Source: Synechococcales cyanobacterium CRU_2_2
GTDB lineage: Bacteria > Cyanobacteriota > Cyanobacteriia > PCC-9006 > JAAUQQ01
Length of the DNA: 64,000 nt
Reading direction: 5' to 3'
NCBI GenBank assembly: GCA_012034805.1
Contig: JAAUOP010000008.1
Span: 1-64,000, forward strand
Below, piece after piece: positions 31,357 to 41,877 of this stretch. Under the pieces are notes generated by a model. The model worked only from the letters and a program-made list of their open reading frames with translations. It did not search any database and was not told where the DNA came from. How positions within the stretch are numbered: position 1 is the first letter of the stretch; each line of letters begins with the position of its first letter. Position numbers and translations under genes: made by a program.

Positions 31357-33246
31357 TCAAATATCCAATACGATCGCCCCCTTCGGATAGGCAATACAAG
31401 TCAGAACATAGCCCTGAGCCTGCTCCTCGGCGGTCAGTGCACTTGGATCATCCTCGTAGGTCACCTCGCCCTGGAGCAAGCGGTGCTTGCAAGTGCCGCA
31501 GCTCCCAGCTTGACAACTGCTTTCAATGGGAATTCCGGCGGACTGGGCGATCGCCAACACCGTTTGGCGGCTGTCACTTTGCACCGTTTTCTCAAACCGC
31601 ACCACCACGGGCTCGCCTGCGGGCGCGACCTCGGCTGGAGCCGCGATCGGAGCCGCGATCGCCTCGTCCTCAAACACCACACCGGGCTTTGGCGTCGCGC
31701 CAAACTGCTCCATCAACAGTTGCCGAAGCAGCGGTTTCAGGTCTTCGCAGGGCACCCCCTTGATTGCCTTCTCGCCCAGCTTGGCATCCTGGCCCACCTG
31801 GCCCCCCAGGAAAATATCCACCGCTTCCACGGTCTTGCCATTCTTGCGGGCCTTGGTGCCCATAAACCCAATTTCTGCCACCTGGGGCTGGCCGCAGGAA
31901 TTGGGACAGCCCGTCCAATGCATCCGCACCGATTGGGGCAAGTCTAGCTCGGCTTCGACTTCGCGGGCGAGGGCGATCGCCCGCTGTTTGGTTTCGATAA
32001 TCGCAAAATTGCAAAACTTCGCTCCGGTGCAAGAGACCACCGAGCGCAGTAGTGGCCCTGGTTCCACCGGAAACGCTTGCAGCAGGGGCTCCTGCACCAG
32101 CCCCTCCAGCCGAGAGTCGGGCACCCCGACCAAAATGATATTTTGCTCAACGGTCAGCCGAATCTCCCCATTGCCATAGACCTCTGCCAAGCGTGCGCAC
32201 TCAAACATCTGCTCTGCTCCCAGCCGACCGGCGGGAACCAGCAAGCCCACGTAGTTTAGGCCCGGTTGCTTTTGTTTGTGGATGCCAATGTGGTCGCGCT
32301 TGTCCCAGTCCATCTCATCTTCCGGGGCTGCGGGGAGGAGCGATCGACCCAATTTTTCCTCCAGAGCCGCCCGGAATTTGTCCAAGCCCCACTCTTCAAT
32401 CAGCCACCAGAGCCGAGACTGCTGGCGCTTGGCACGGGGGCCATGGTCACGAAAGAGTTCGAGAATCGCGCGGCAGAGCTCTACCACCTCCCCATTGGCT
32501 GGAACCCAGGCATCGAGCGGTAGGGCCGGTTCACAGCGGCTGGCAGAAAAGAAACCGCCCACGACGACATTGAAGCCAAACTCGCCGTCCTTCTGGCCAT
32601 TTCTAAAGGCCGGGACAAAGGCAATGTCATTAATTTCAGCGTGAATAGAATTATCTCGCCCGCCTTCGATCGCAATATTGAGCTTGCGGGGCAAATTGCT
32701 AAACTCCGGATTGCCCTCACCGCTGTTGGTGATCATGTCTTGGACTTGCTGCACCAGGGCACGGGCATCGAATAACTCATCGGCATCGAGCCCCGCCACG
32801 GGAGATGTGGTGATGTTGCGGACATTATCCATGCCCGACTGGATCGAGGTGAGACCCACCTCGCCCAACCGCCTGAAAATATCCGGGACATCCTCAATCA
32901 AAATGCCCCGGAGCTGAAGATTCTGGCGCGTGGTGATGTCGGCGCTGCCGTCCTCGCCGTAGCGCTGAACAATGCCTGCTAAGACGCGCATTTGCTGGGC
33001 CGACAGCTCACCGCTGGGCAGCCGCAGCCGCAGCATAAACTTACCGGGAGTTTGCGGGCGAAAAAAGACCCCCAACCACTTCAGGCGACTGCGATCGTCT
33101 GCATCAATTGCCTCCCAGCCCGCTTGGGCAAAGTGCTCCAGCTCATGTTTCACTTCCAGACCATCTTTGTCTACCTTGTATTGCTCAAATTTATTGAGCT
33201 TGACTGGCTTGTCCGCAATCTCTGGCACGTTTGCAATTCCTTGCAT
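31357..33246 (-). CDS. nirA: Ferredoxin-nitrite reductase fused to C-terminal [2Fe-2S] ferredoxin domain
   Basis: Siroheme/4Fe-4S motifs CTGAKFCNFAIIETKQRA and TGCPNSCGQ; C-terminal SSCQAGSCGTCKHRLLQGEVTYEDDPSALTAEEQAQGYVLTCIAYP. Confidence 0.94.
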   Translation of the reverse strand: MQGIANVPEIADKPVKLNKFEQYKVDKDGLEVKHELEHFAQAGWEAIDADDRSRLKWLGVFFRPQTPGKFMLRLRLPSGELSAQQMRVLAGIVQRYGEDGSADITTRQNLQLRGILIEDVPDIFRRLGEVGLTSIQSGMDNVRNITTSPVAGLDADELFDARALVQQVQDMITNSGEGNPEFSNLPRKLNIAIEGGRDNSIHAEINDIAFVPAFRNGQKDGEFGFNVVVGGFFSASRCEPALPLDAWVPANGEVVELCRAILELFRDHGPRAKRQQSRLWWLIEEWGLDKFRAALEEKLGRSLLPAAPEDEMDWDKRDHIGIHKQKQPGLNYVGLLVPAGRLGAEQMFECARLAEVYGNGEIRLTVEQNIILVGVPDSRLEGLVQEPLLQAFPVEPGPLLRSVVSCTGAKFCNFAIIETKQRAIALAREVEAELDLPQSVRMHWTGCPNSCGQPQVAEIGFMGTKARKNGKTVEAVDIFLGGQVGQDAKLGEKAIKGVPCEDLKPLLRQLLMEQFGATPKPGVVFEDEAIAAPIAAPAEVAPAGEPVVVRFEKTVQSDSRQTVLAIAQSAGIPIESSCQAGSCGTCKHRLLQGEVTYEDDPSALTAEEQAQGYVLTCIAYPKGAIVLDI

Positions 33247-33280
33247 GGTTTCACCCCCAGGGGAAATTGATGCTTTTAGC

Positions 33281-33322
33281 AGCCTAGGAAGATGCTGAAG
33301 CAGACAGGGTAGCTCTCGTTAC
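33281..33322 (-). promoter_or_regulatory. NtcA-activated promoter of nirA (GTAN8TAC - N22 - TAN3T)
   Basis: GTAgctctcgtTAC at 33309-33322; minus-strand TAGGCT at 33286-33281, spacing 22 nt. Confidence 0.8.
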
Positions 33323-33513
33323 AAAATACCAAGCTTGTTGGATAAGTTGCATGGCTCAGATGTCTTAAGCGCATGAGTTGAAGACGATGCTGCGACCGAG
33401 CGCCCCGATCAACCCCCCGTCCTGTGGCAGACTCGGGAGGAAAAGACATTGCACACCCTTCCAACGGCTGGGAGCACCAGTCCCAAAGTTTTATGGCCTG
33501 CCTGGAATTTTCC

Positions 33514-34744
33514 CATGCCCATTCTTCTGAGCTGCGATCGCCCTCCAAAGCCTTGTCAATGGTGATTTCGAGCTGCGCTGGGATGCCGCGAAGCAACTGG
33601 TGCGACTGGGGCCTGCGACCCTGTCACCCCTGCTAGAGCTGCTCCAGGAGGTTGCGGGGGATCCGGAAGATGATTTGCATTGGTTTATTGCCCGCATCCT
33701 CGGGGAGCTGCGGCATCCGCTGGCGGTGGCGGCTCTGGGCCAGTTGATTCAGACCACAAATCAGGCGGAGGTGGCCGCGATCGCAGCCACCTCCCTAGCC
33801 AAATCCGGCGAGCTGGCCCTGCCTGTCCTCAGCCAGTTATTGCACCAGCCCGAGCAGCGGGTGTTGGCGGCTCAGGCCCTGACCAGCTGGGTTTGGTCGT
33901 GGCAGTGCCGCTGTTGATATCGGTAGTTGATGATGACGATCCCCAGGTACGAGCCGTGGCGGTAGAAGGCTTAACGGCCTTTCGAGACCCGCAAATTACG
34001 CCCGTGCTGGCGGCGGCCTTGGGGGATCCGTCGGCAACGGTGCGGCTTGCGGCCTTGCGGGGCCTGGGCAGCCGAGGGCAACAGTTGCCCCAGATTGCGG
34101 CGCTGACCTCGGAGATTGCCCGTCTGCTAGAGGATTTGAATCTAGAGGTGGGGCTACAGGCGGCGATCGCCCTCGGTCGGCTCCAAGCGCTTGGGCCGTT
34201 GGATCGGCTGCTGGATCGGCCCCTGATTCCGTTGGCGCTCAAAATCCAAGTGCTCCGCTCCCTGGCCTGGTGTGAAACCCCGGCAGCCCTGGAAATTTTG
34301 CAGCGGCGGCTGCAGGCGAGCCTCCAGGGCGGCCCCGAGGATCCAGACTGCCATGGCATCAGCTTGGCCTTGATTCAGATCTTGGGGCGCATTGAGCGGT
34401 CTGATTTGCAGGGCACCGCCACTGATAGCTTGTTGGCCGCATTGAGCCTGGGGCAACACCGCTGCTGGAGCCCTGACCAAGCTGCGGCCTGTGCCCTGAG
34501 CCTAGGACAACTGGCTCATTCCCAGGCCTTCGAGCCTCTGGTGCAGCTGTTGGCGAGACCCCTGGCTCCGGTGAGATTCCAGGTGATCGCAGCGCTCAAG
34601 CGGATCGATCCAGACCATGGACGCCAGCGGCTAGAGGCGATGCGGCTGGAGGCGATCGCCACACCCACTGCCCCAGACACGCCCCCCCTGACCGAGGGCA
34701 CTGCCGACGGTATTGCTTTTGCCCTCACCGAATGGCCCGCGTGA
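33514..34744 (+). CDS. HEAT-repeat protein (frameshifted; 5' end uncertain)
   Basis: LQSLVNGDFELRWDAAKQLVRLGPATLSPLLELLQ... and DPQVRAVAVEGLTAFRDPQITPVLAAALGDPSATVRLAALRGLG; frames shift near 33880 and probably near the N-terminus. Confidence 0.8.
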
Positions 34745-34766
34745 GCGTCAGCCTCAGGTCGCCAGC

Positions 34767-36035
34767 CTAAAGTATGTCCTCGTTGAGATAGCGCTGCACC
34801 GCCTGCAAAATCCGCTCAGAATCCACTGGCTTCGACATAAAGTCTGTCGCGCCTACTGCCTTGGCCCGCACCCGATCGACCACGCCATCATTGCCCGTCA
34901 GGATAATAATCGGCGTTTTGCGAAAGGCTGCAACCCGGCGAATCTGGCTACAAATTTCGTAGCCATTGGCCACGGGCATGACCAAATCCAAAAAGATAAC
35001 GCTGGGCTTTTGTTTGATCAAAGTCGATAGCGCCTGAATCGAATCCTGGACGCTCATGCAGCGGTAGCCTGCGGCCCGCAGCGTTTCTTCCATGATGTAG
35101 CAAATTTGGGGGCTGTCATCAATGCAGAAGATCAAGGGCAGATTCGCCATGCTCGTGGACGGAACCTGGTTGGACGCCCCTGCATAGGGACTGTCTAAAT
35201 CGGGTAACTCGTCGAGAACCACGAGCTCCCGCCGCAGATAGGTCAAAAGGCTACGGCCCAGCGTTGGCAATTCGTGACGCATAATCGCCGACAGGTCGCG
35301 AAACGAGAGCTGGCCTTTGAGCAAGCTGCAGAGGGTGTTGTAGGTTTTGGGTGAGGTGACGGCTTCGAGGGCCTTCGCCTCTCGCACCCGAGGCGCGGCG
35401 TTGGGTGAAATCTTGCCCAGCCCCATGGCTTGCCAAGCTTCGAGGGACAGCTGTGCCCGCCCGAGTAATTCGGCGTTGCTCAAAATGGCGATCGGCTCTC
35501 CCACATAGCTCTGGCGCTCTTCCGTAACGCAAATTTCGCGAATCTTGGGGGCCGCCTGGAGGAGGTCAAACAGCACCTCTAAGATCGTGCTCTCGACCAG
35601 CTCCGCTGCCGCCTCTCGGGTGATGTGCTGGCGTTTGATCATCACCGACAGGGCGAGATATTCCCAGTGATCAAAGATTTCCTTTTCCCGCAGTTGGACG
35701 GTGTTGGGAGCCGTGTTGGGTGAAAACTGGCGCAGCGATCGCTGCCAGCGTCGAAAGCGATGCTCTCCCCCGGTTGCCCAAACCAGACGACCTACCCGAA
35801 AATCCAAGCTCCATTCTGGTGCATCGCCCAGGGTCACAAACAGCCGACCGTTGAGCTGGGACTGAATCAGACGGGGCAGGGTTTGGCTCAGCAGCTTGAC
35901 CGAGCATCCCTGGGGAAATTCTTGTCGAGAGACGAAGAGACTGGAATCGGCAGAGAGGGAAGTTTTTCGCGGCGAGTCCCCACGAGAGGCGTTTAGGGAA
36001 GCATTATTTGGGGAAGCATTGATGGAACCATTCAT
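34767..36035 (-). CDS. PatA-like response regulator (PATAN-type N-terminal region plus C-terminal receiver domain)
   Basis: Receiver domain IFCIDDSPQICYIMEETLRAAGYRC...VIFLDLVMPVANGYEICSQIRR...PIIILTGNDG...TDFMSKPV. Confidence 0.85.
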   Translation of the reverse strand: MNGSINASPNNASLNASRGDSPRKTSLSADSSLFVSRQEFPQGCSVKLLSQTLPRLIQSQLNGRLFVTLGDAPEWSLDFRVGRLVWATGGEHRFRRWQRSLRQFSPNTAPNTVQLREKEIFDHWEYLALSVMIKRQHITREAAAELVESTILEVLFDLLQAAPKIREICVTEERQSYVGEPIAILSNAELLGRAQLSLEAWQAMGLGKISPNAAPRVREAKALEAVTSPKTYNTLCSLLKGQLSFRDLSAIMRHELPTLGRSLLTYLRRELVVLDELPDLDSPYAGASNQVPSTSMANLPLIFCIDDSPQICYIMEETLRAAGYRCMSVQDSIQALSTLIKQKPSVIFLDLVMPVANGYEICSQIRRVAAFRKTPIIILTGNDGVVDRVRAKAVGATDFMSKPVDSERILQAVQRYLNEDIL

Positions 36036-36316
36036 GTTTGTGCCACAGACTGGAATCAGGTAAATGCGTGCTGATTCTGACTCGCTGTGAGAAAAACGGC
36101 TGTGAGAAAAGCGCGGTGAGCAGGTGGCAATCTGCAAAATGTGCCTCTCAAACGCGCCTCCCACTGATTCTAGAGTGCCCAGCGGGTTGATTGAATAACA
36201 TTCTGGTGGCGGTTCCTACAGAATGGCGATCGCCCTTTCTGCTAGGAAGAGATGAGCCTTCGATCAAAATCAAAGCATGAGCCAGGCTGGCACTCTCCCC
36301 TATTGATGTATTGTTT

Positions 36317-37270
36317 ATGCGTTTAGAGCAGATTCAGGCGTTTTTGGCGATCGCCGAAACCGGCAGCTTCCAGAAGGCTGCTCGTCAATGCGGCGTCACC
36401 CAGTCCACCATCAGCCGCCAAATTCAGTCGCTTGAATCCGTCGCGGGTCTACCACTGTTCCATCGGGGTGCCCAGGCCAAATTGACCGTGGCCGGAGATC
36501 ACCTGATGCCCCGCGCCCGCAAAATCTGGCATGAGTGGCGGCAGGCGACCGAGGATCTCGATCAGCTGCGGTTGGGCCAGCAGCAGGAGTTGTGTGTGGC
36601 GGCGATCGCCTCTCTCTGCGCCAATTCGTTACCGCCGATCCTCGAAAAATTCCGCCAGGACTACCCCCATACCCAGCTGCGGGTAACCTCCCTGGGGAGC
36701 GATCGCGCCCTCAAGGTTCTGCGCGATGGCCTAGTGGACATTGCCATTGTGATGAACAATCCCTTTCTGCTCAACACCGCAGAATTGTTTGTCAAGCCGC
36801 TATACGAAGAATCGATTCAGGTTTTGATGTCTGCCCAGCACCCGCTTGTCCCCCTGCGGGAAATTCCCTGGGCTGAGATTGCCAAGTTTCCCCAGGTCGT
36901 TTTTAAGGATGGTTATGGGATGCAGCGCTTGGTGCAGGAACAATTTCAGCGGCAGGATCTCAATTTGCAAGTGGCAGTGGAGCTGAATACTCTCGATGCG
37001 TTTCGGGGAGTGGTGCGCCAGGGGAAATCGATCGCGCTGTTGCCCCAGACGGCACTGATCGAGGCCCTAGATGACCCCACGCTGGTGGTGCGTCCCTTGG
37101 CCAAACCCCATGTGAGTCGGCAAGTGGTGCTGGTGACAACCCACGATCGCCTACAAATTCCGCCCATCCACCGCTTTTGTGAGATCACCCAGGAACTATT
37201 GATCAAGCCCAATCTACCCGCTGCCCCTGTGTCGAATCTAGGCCCTTTTTATGAGGTTGTTCCGCGATGA
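36317..37270 (+). CDS. ntcB: LysR-type nitrogen assimilation regulator NtcB
   Basis: MRLEQIQAFLAIAETGSFQKAARQCGVTQSTISRQIQSLE..., VTSLGSDRALKVLRDGLVDIAIVMNN, FKDGYGMQRLVQEQF; nitrate-assimilation neighbourhood. Confidence 0.88.
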   Translation: MRLEQIQAFLAIAETGSFQKAARQCGVTQSTISRQIQSLESVAGLPLFHRGAQAKLTVAGDHLMPRARKIWHEWRQATEDLDQLRLGQQQELCVAAIASLCANSLPPILEKFRQDYPHTQLRVTSLGSDRALKVLRDGLVDIAIVMNNPFLLNTAELFVKPLYEESIQVLMSAQHPLVPLREIPWAEIAKFPQVVFKDGYGMQRLVQEQFQRQDLNLQVAVELNTLDAFRGVVRQGKSIALLPQTALIEALDDPTLVVRPLAKPHVSRQVVLVTTHDRLQIPPIHRFCEITQELLIKPNLPAAPVSNLGPFYEVVPR

Positions 37271-38355
37271 GCGATGCCTTTCGTCGGTTGCTCAAGCAAG
37301 TGGGCAGCGGAACCCACACGAGTAAATCCCTTAGCCGCGAGGCTGCGGAGGAGGCGATGACGCTGATGCTGCGGCAGGAGGCTACTCCGGCTCAGATTGG
37401 GGGATTTATGATTGCCCACCGGATTCGGCGGCCCACGCCGGAGGAGCTGGCGGGGATGTTGGATGCCTATGATGTGCTGGGGCCTCATGTGGAGGCGATC
37501 GCCCATTCCAAGGTCTATGTGTTTTGCTATCCCTACGACGGGCGATCGCGCACGGCCCCCGTTGCGCCGCTGGTAAGTCTGATTCTGGCCGCAGCGGGGG
37601 TCGCCAGCTTATGCCACGGCGGTCGTCGGATGCCCACCAAGTTTGGGGTGCCGCTGGTGGAGCTCTGGCAGCAGTTGGGTGTTGATTGGACCGCGCTGTC
37701 CTTGACGCAGTTGCAGCGGGTGTTTGAGCAGACCCTGTTGGGACTGGTTTATCTGCCCCATCATTTTCCGCTTGCGGAAGGACTGACGGTCTATCGAGAG
37801 GAACTGGGCAAGCGTCCGCCGATGGCTTCGATGGAACTGATCTGGAATCCCTATCGCGGGGCGGCGACACTGGTGTCGGGGTTTGTACATCCACCAACGG
37901 AGGAGCGCTTGCTCGAAACCTTGCAATGGCGTAGACGTGAGGGACAGGGGGCGACTCGGGTGTTGTTTGTGAAAGGCCTGGAGGGGAGCTGTGATCTGCC
38001 GCGCGATCGCACCTGTATTCTCAGCCGCCATCATTTTGAAGCTGGATCCGAAGGCGAACAGACACACTCCGAGCGCCTCTTGCTCCATCCAGCAGAATTT
38101 GGCCAAGGCGGCCCAGAGATCGCCTACACCACCCAGACCGATTGGCAGAACTGGGCCGAACAAACCCTGGCGGGCGAGCTCAATCCGCTATGGTCTGCGG
38201 TGGTGTGGAATGCGGGCTTTTATCTCTGGCAGGCCAATGTCGCAGACGATCTGGCCATGGGCATCGCCCAGGCCCAAGACCTCTTGGTCAGTGGCGCGGC
38301 CCGGAAAGCCCTCCAGATTCTTCGGCAGACCCTGACGCCCGTCGGAACAGCATGA
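37267..38355 (+). CDS. Anthranilate phosphoribosyltransferase family protein
   Basis: TPAQIGGFMIAHRIRRPTPEELAGMLDAYDVLG..., HGGRRMPTKFGVPLVELWQQLGV; 4-nt ATGA overlap with ntcB. Confidence 0.88.
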   Translation: MSDAFRRLLKQVGSGTHTSKSLSREAAEEAMTLMLRQEATPAQIGGFMIAHRIRRPTPEELAGMLDAYDVLGPHVEAIAHSKVYVFCYPYDGRSRTAPVAPLVSLILAAAGVASLCHGGRRMPTKFGVPLVELWQQLGVDWTALSLTQLQRVFEQTLLGLVYLPHHFPLAEGLTVYREELGKRPPMASMELIWNPYRGAATLVSGFVHPPTEERLLETLQWRRREGQGATRVLFVKGLEGSCDLPRDRTCILSRHHFEAGSEGEQTHSERLLLHPAEFGQGGPEIAYTTQTDWQNWAEQTLAGELNPLWSAVVWNAGFYLWQANVADDLAMGIAQAQDLLVSGAARKALQILRQTLTPVGTA

Positions 38356-38981
38356 GGCTCGAAGCCCTAATTTTGGCTGGGGGCAACAGCACCCGCATGG
38401 GTCAGGATAAGGCGCTGTTGAGGCGGTCTCTGTTCCCAGATTCGCAGACGCTGTTGGCGCAGATTTGTCAGGTGGCGATCGCCCAGTGCGATCGCGTCTT
38501 TGTCCTCACCCCCCGCACCGTCCAATATCAATCTCTGTTGCCCCCCGGTTGTGTTTGCTTGCCGGAATCCCGCCCCGCCAGCGCCCCACCACCTGGCCCT
38601 CTCGTGGCCTTTGCCGAGGGTCTGGCCCAGCTGCCCTGCGACTGGGTGTTGCTGTTGGCCTGCGATTTGCCCGCACTGACCGCCCAGACCTTGGGTGAGT
38701 GGCGTGCTCTGCTGCCCCAAGCCCAGCCTGAAACCCTGGCGCTGTTGCCCCGAGGCCCCAAAGGTTGGGAGCCACTGTGCGGATTTTATCGGCGGCGTGC
38801 CCTGATTTCCCTGGAGGAGGCGATCGCCCAGGGCCAGCGTTCCTTTCAAGGTTGGCTCGCCACGGTCGAGGTGGAAGCATTGCCGCTGGAATCCATGGCC
38901 CCCATCCAAAACTGCAACACCCCGGCAGAATGGCAGCGGTTCCAGCACTGGGATGCTCGGGCCTGGGATGCTCGGGCCTGA
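38352..38981 (+). CDS. mobA: Molybdenum cofactor guanylyltransferase
   Basis: ALILAGGNSTRMGQDKALL, LLLACDLPALT, PLCGFYRR; overlaps the preceding gene. Confidence 0.9.
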   Translation: MRLEALILAGGNSTRMGQDKALLRRSLFPDSQTLLAQICQVAIAQCDRVFVLTPRTVQYQSLLPPGCVCLPESRPASAPPPGPLVAFAEGLAQLPCDWVLLLACDLPALTAQTLGEWRALLPQAQPETLALLPRGPKGWEPLCGFYRRRALISLEEAIAQGQRSFQGWLATVEVEALPLESMAPIQNCNTPAEWQRFQHWDARAWDARA

Positions 38982-38983
38982 AA

Positions 38984-39862
38984 TTAATCACCCAGGAGAA
39001 TCTCGACGCGATCGCCCACCGACAACCCCAACACCGCCCTCGCACTGCCCTGATTCACCGCAATTTCTAGCCAGCCATGGCTCCCCCACAGCGCCACAGC
39101 TTCCCCTGGCGGAACTGCCCCGTAGGTTTTGCCTGCTGGAATCAGGCTGCTCCCTATCTGCACCCGTCCATGCATCCCCCGAAACAGCGCTCCCCCTCGG
39201 GAGGTGTACCCCAGTGTGGTGATTCCATTGCCAAAGTGATCGAGATGCTGAACCGTCGCCCAAATCCGCTCTGGGATTGGCTCTCGGACTGGCTTTGATC
39301 CTGACTTTGATCCTGGCTTGGGCTTAAAAACCGGTTCAAAAACCGGTTCAAACTCCAGCGCTGGTAGGGTCAATTGCACGAGTTGGTGCGGCGCGATCGC
39401 CTCCCCCAAAGCCTCCAGCGCCACCCCCTGGGCCAAATGCGCCGCCACCGGCGCAAAAATATCCCGTCCCTGGAAGGTAAAACTGGGCGATCGCTCCCGC
39501 CAATAGCTCCGATCACTGAGGTTGACAACCTTTTGGGCCGGATAGCGCTCTAGCACACCGCCAAACAGGCCATTATCCGGCCCCACTAGCCAGCCTTGAG
39601 AACATTGAATAGCGATCGCCCGCCGCTGACTCCCCACCCCCGGATCCACCACTGCCACATGCACTGTCCCTGGCGGGAAATAGGGCACGCTATTGGCCAA
39701 CTGAAACCGCGCTGCCCAGAGATCTTGGGGTGCGATGCTATGGGTCAGATCCACCAGTTTAACCTGGGGCGCAATGCCCCAGATCACGCCCTTCATAACC
39801 CCCACATAGGCGTCTTGCAGTCCAAAGTCCGTGGTCAGGGTCACCAGGGTGTTTGGCTTCAT
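38984..39862 (-). CDS. SAM hydrolase / SAM-dependent chlorinase-fluorinase family (DUF62) protein
   Basis: TLTTDFGLQDAYVGVMKGVIWGIAP, DLTHSIAPQDLWAARFQL, VVDPGVGSQRRAIAIQ, GPDNGLF, FQGRDIFAPVAAHLA. Confidence 0.93.
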   Translation of the reverse strand: MKPNTLVTLTTDFGLQDAYVGVMKGVIWGIAPQVKLVDLTHSIAPQDLWAARFQLANSVPYFPPGTVHVAVVDPGVGSQRRAIAIQCSQGWLVGPDNGLFGGVLERYPAQKVVNLSDRSYWRERSPSFTFQGRDIFAPVAAHLAQGVALEALGEAIAPHQLVQLTLPALEFEPVFEPVFKPKPGSKSGSKPVREPIPERIWATVQHLDHFGNGITTLGYTSRGGALFRGMHGRVQIGSSLIPAGKTYGAVPPGEAVALWGSHGWLEIAVNQGSARAVLGLSVGDRVEILLGD

Positions 39863-40127
39863 GGGCTGTTGTTCGTTGTTTGTTTGTTTGTTGGCTGTTC
39901 GTTGGTTATTTCGTCGGTTGCTCGTTGGTTGTTCGTTGGTTGCGATTCTACGTTTGTTCTGATTCTACATATTGCGATTTATATTGCGATTTAATGCAAA
40001 ATAATGTTGATTGCAAACGGCAATTTCAACACAGCCCGTTAAGTTTTCTGAGAAGTTCACCGCAATGGGCGGTCCCGAATCCAACACCTTATAAGGTTCA
40101 GACTAGAGTTCAGATTTTATCTCATGC

Positions 40128-40724
40128 TCATTCTTGAGGCCTGAACGAACCCTCCGCTGGGCTGTTCGGCGAGACCTCTGCGCCCAGTGTCGCGATCGCC
40201 CCCGCCAATATCCGAGGCAACCGCCGCATGATCTTGCCTGAAGCGCGATCGATCGCCACCAACGTCACCCGCGCCGTTAGGTGCAGCACCGCGCCATCCG
40301 CACTCCACAGCTCATAGTCCCACACCAGACGAACCCCCCGGTGGGGCTGCATTCGAGCCTTGAGGATGCCCGCACTTCCCATCCGCATGGCCTGTCGGTA
40401 ACGGATTTGCAAATCGACTACTGGTAAATCACAGCCGAGATTCACCAATTCCGAGAACGCAACCCCCGCCTTGGCCAGGGCAATCACTCGCACCTCTTCC
40501 ATCCAGCGGATATAGCTACCGTGCCAAACAATCCCGGCATAGTCCGTATGGTGCGGGTGAACCTGAACCGGGTAATCAAACCAGGGGGAACAGGACAAAT
40601 CGGTCTGAACGGTCGTTGGCAAATCTGTGGCAGGATCTGTCGGAGAATTTGGCAAGAAATTTGGCAAGAAATCTGGCAAGGAATTTGGCAAGGAATCTAT
40701 CTGAGGAGCCTGAGGAGAATGCAT
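40128..40724 (-). CDS. Acyl-CoA thioesterase (4HBT/hotdog family)
   Basis: VHPHHTDYAGIVWHGSYIRWMEEVRVIALAKAG hotdog signature. Confidence 0.88.
   Translation of the reverse strand: MHSPQAPQIDSLPNSLPDFLPNFLPNSPTDPATDLPTTVQTDLSCSPWFDYPVQVHPHHTDYAGIVWHGSYIRWMEEVRVIALAKAGVAFSELVNLGCDLPVVDLQIRYRQAMRMGSAGILKARMQPHRGVRLVWDYELWSADGAVLHLTARVTLVAIDRASGKIMRRLPRILAGAIATLGAEVSPNSPAEGSFRPQE
40651..40698 (+). repeat. 12-bp in-frame tandem repeat x4 (ggcaagaaattt-like) in the thioesterase N-terminal extension
   Basis: Direct reading; encodes LPNSLPDFLPNFLP. Confidence 0.9.
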
Positions 40725-40809
40725 CGGATTGCAAAGGGGCGCAAAACAAAGGGCAAAACTTTCTAAGATGGCTTCAATTCACGTTATTGACTCACGGTAG
40801 GACAAAACG

Positions 40810-41648
40810 ATGATCACAAAAATTCTGCTGGCGGACTCGGGTACCGGAAAATCGGAGGAGATGCTGAAGATGTTGCTCAACCTTGAGCCCATCAAAGCCG
40901 CCAGCATCACCATTTTGAACGTAATCCCCTCCCAGAATAATTCAGATGTGCTGGCTCAAAAGCAGTCCGCAAGTGAAACTCTGGTGCAGACAATGGCAGA
41001 ATCCCTCAAGTTACCCCCCAGCCAAGTGTCAACCCTCATTCGGGAGGGTGACCCCAAAATCGTCGTCTGCCAGGTGGCTGATGAGCTTGATGTGGATCTG
41101 GTCATCATGGGCTCCCGAGGCCTGAGTCGGTTGCAGTCGATTTTGAAAAATTCGGTGAGCCAGTATGTCTTTCAGCTTTCTGGCAAGCCGATGCTGCTGG
41201 TCAAGGACGACATTTTTGTCAAACGGGTGAATCGGGTCATGGTGGCCTTCGACGCTCGGCCTCGGCGGCAAAATGCCTGGACTTGGCCATCTACCTGCTA
41301 CGCGATCTGTCCGGCGGCCAATTGATTCTGGCCCACTCGGGTTCTAAGAAGGCCTTCGACTTGGCTGAAGCCGATCCAGTGCTGGCTCCGGCGATCGCCA
41401 AGGCCAAACAAGCGGGCATCGCCTACCGCTGTTTTAGCAGCACCGCCACCAAGCCCGGCCCCGACATCTGCAGCCTCGCTGAAGAATGCAAAGCTGACTT
41501 GTTAATTTTGGGCTCCCCCGATCGCCGTCCGTCAGTGGCCAAGAGTATGCCGGACTTGGATCGCCTCCTGGGCAGTTCCACCTCAGACTATGTTCGGGTC
41601 AACGCAGCCTGCCCGGTGCTGCTCGCTCGGACAGAGGGCGATCGCTAG
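40810..41648 (+). CDS. Universal stress protein, two UspA domains (frameshifted near 41254)
   Basis: ILLADSGTGKSEEMLKML...VIMGSRGLSRLQSILKNSVSQYV and ...DLLILGSPDRRPSVAKSMPDLDRLLGSSTSDYVRVNAACPVLL. Confidence 0.88.
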
Positions 41649-41877
41649 TCTAGATACTGACTAGTCTAGATACTTAACAAAGCGCCTGACTAAAGCACCT
41701 GGGTAAAGTGCCTGAGTGTCTCAATGCTTGAGTCCTGGGAGCCAAAACAAAATCCAACTGGCCTAGACGCTTACCAGTTGGATTTCGGGAAATCCGGCTT
41801 TGACTCTAGTCTGACCCAAGCCTTAGCTCGCCGATGCGTGTTGCAGATCCCAGGATCTGCGAACACCCGATCCACCC

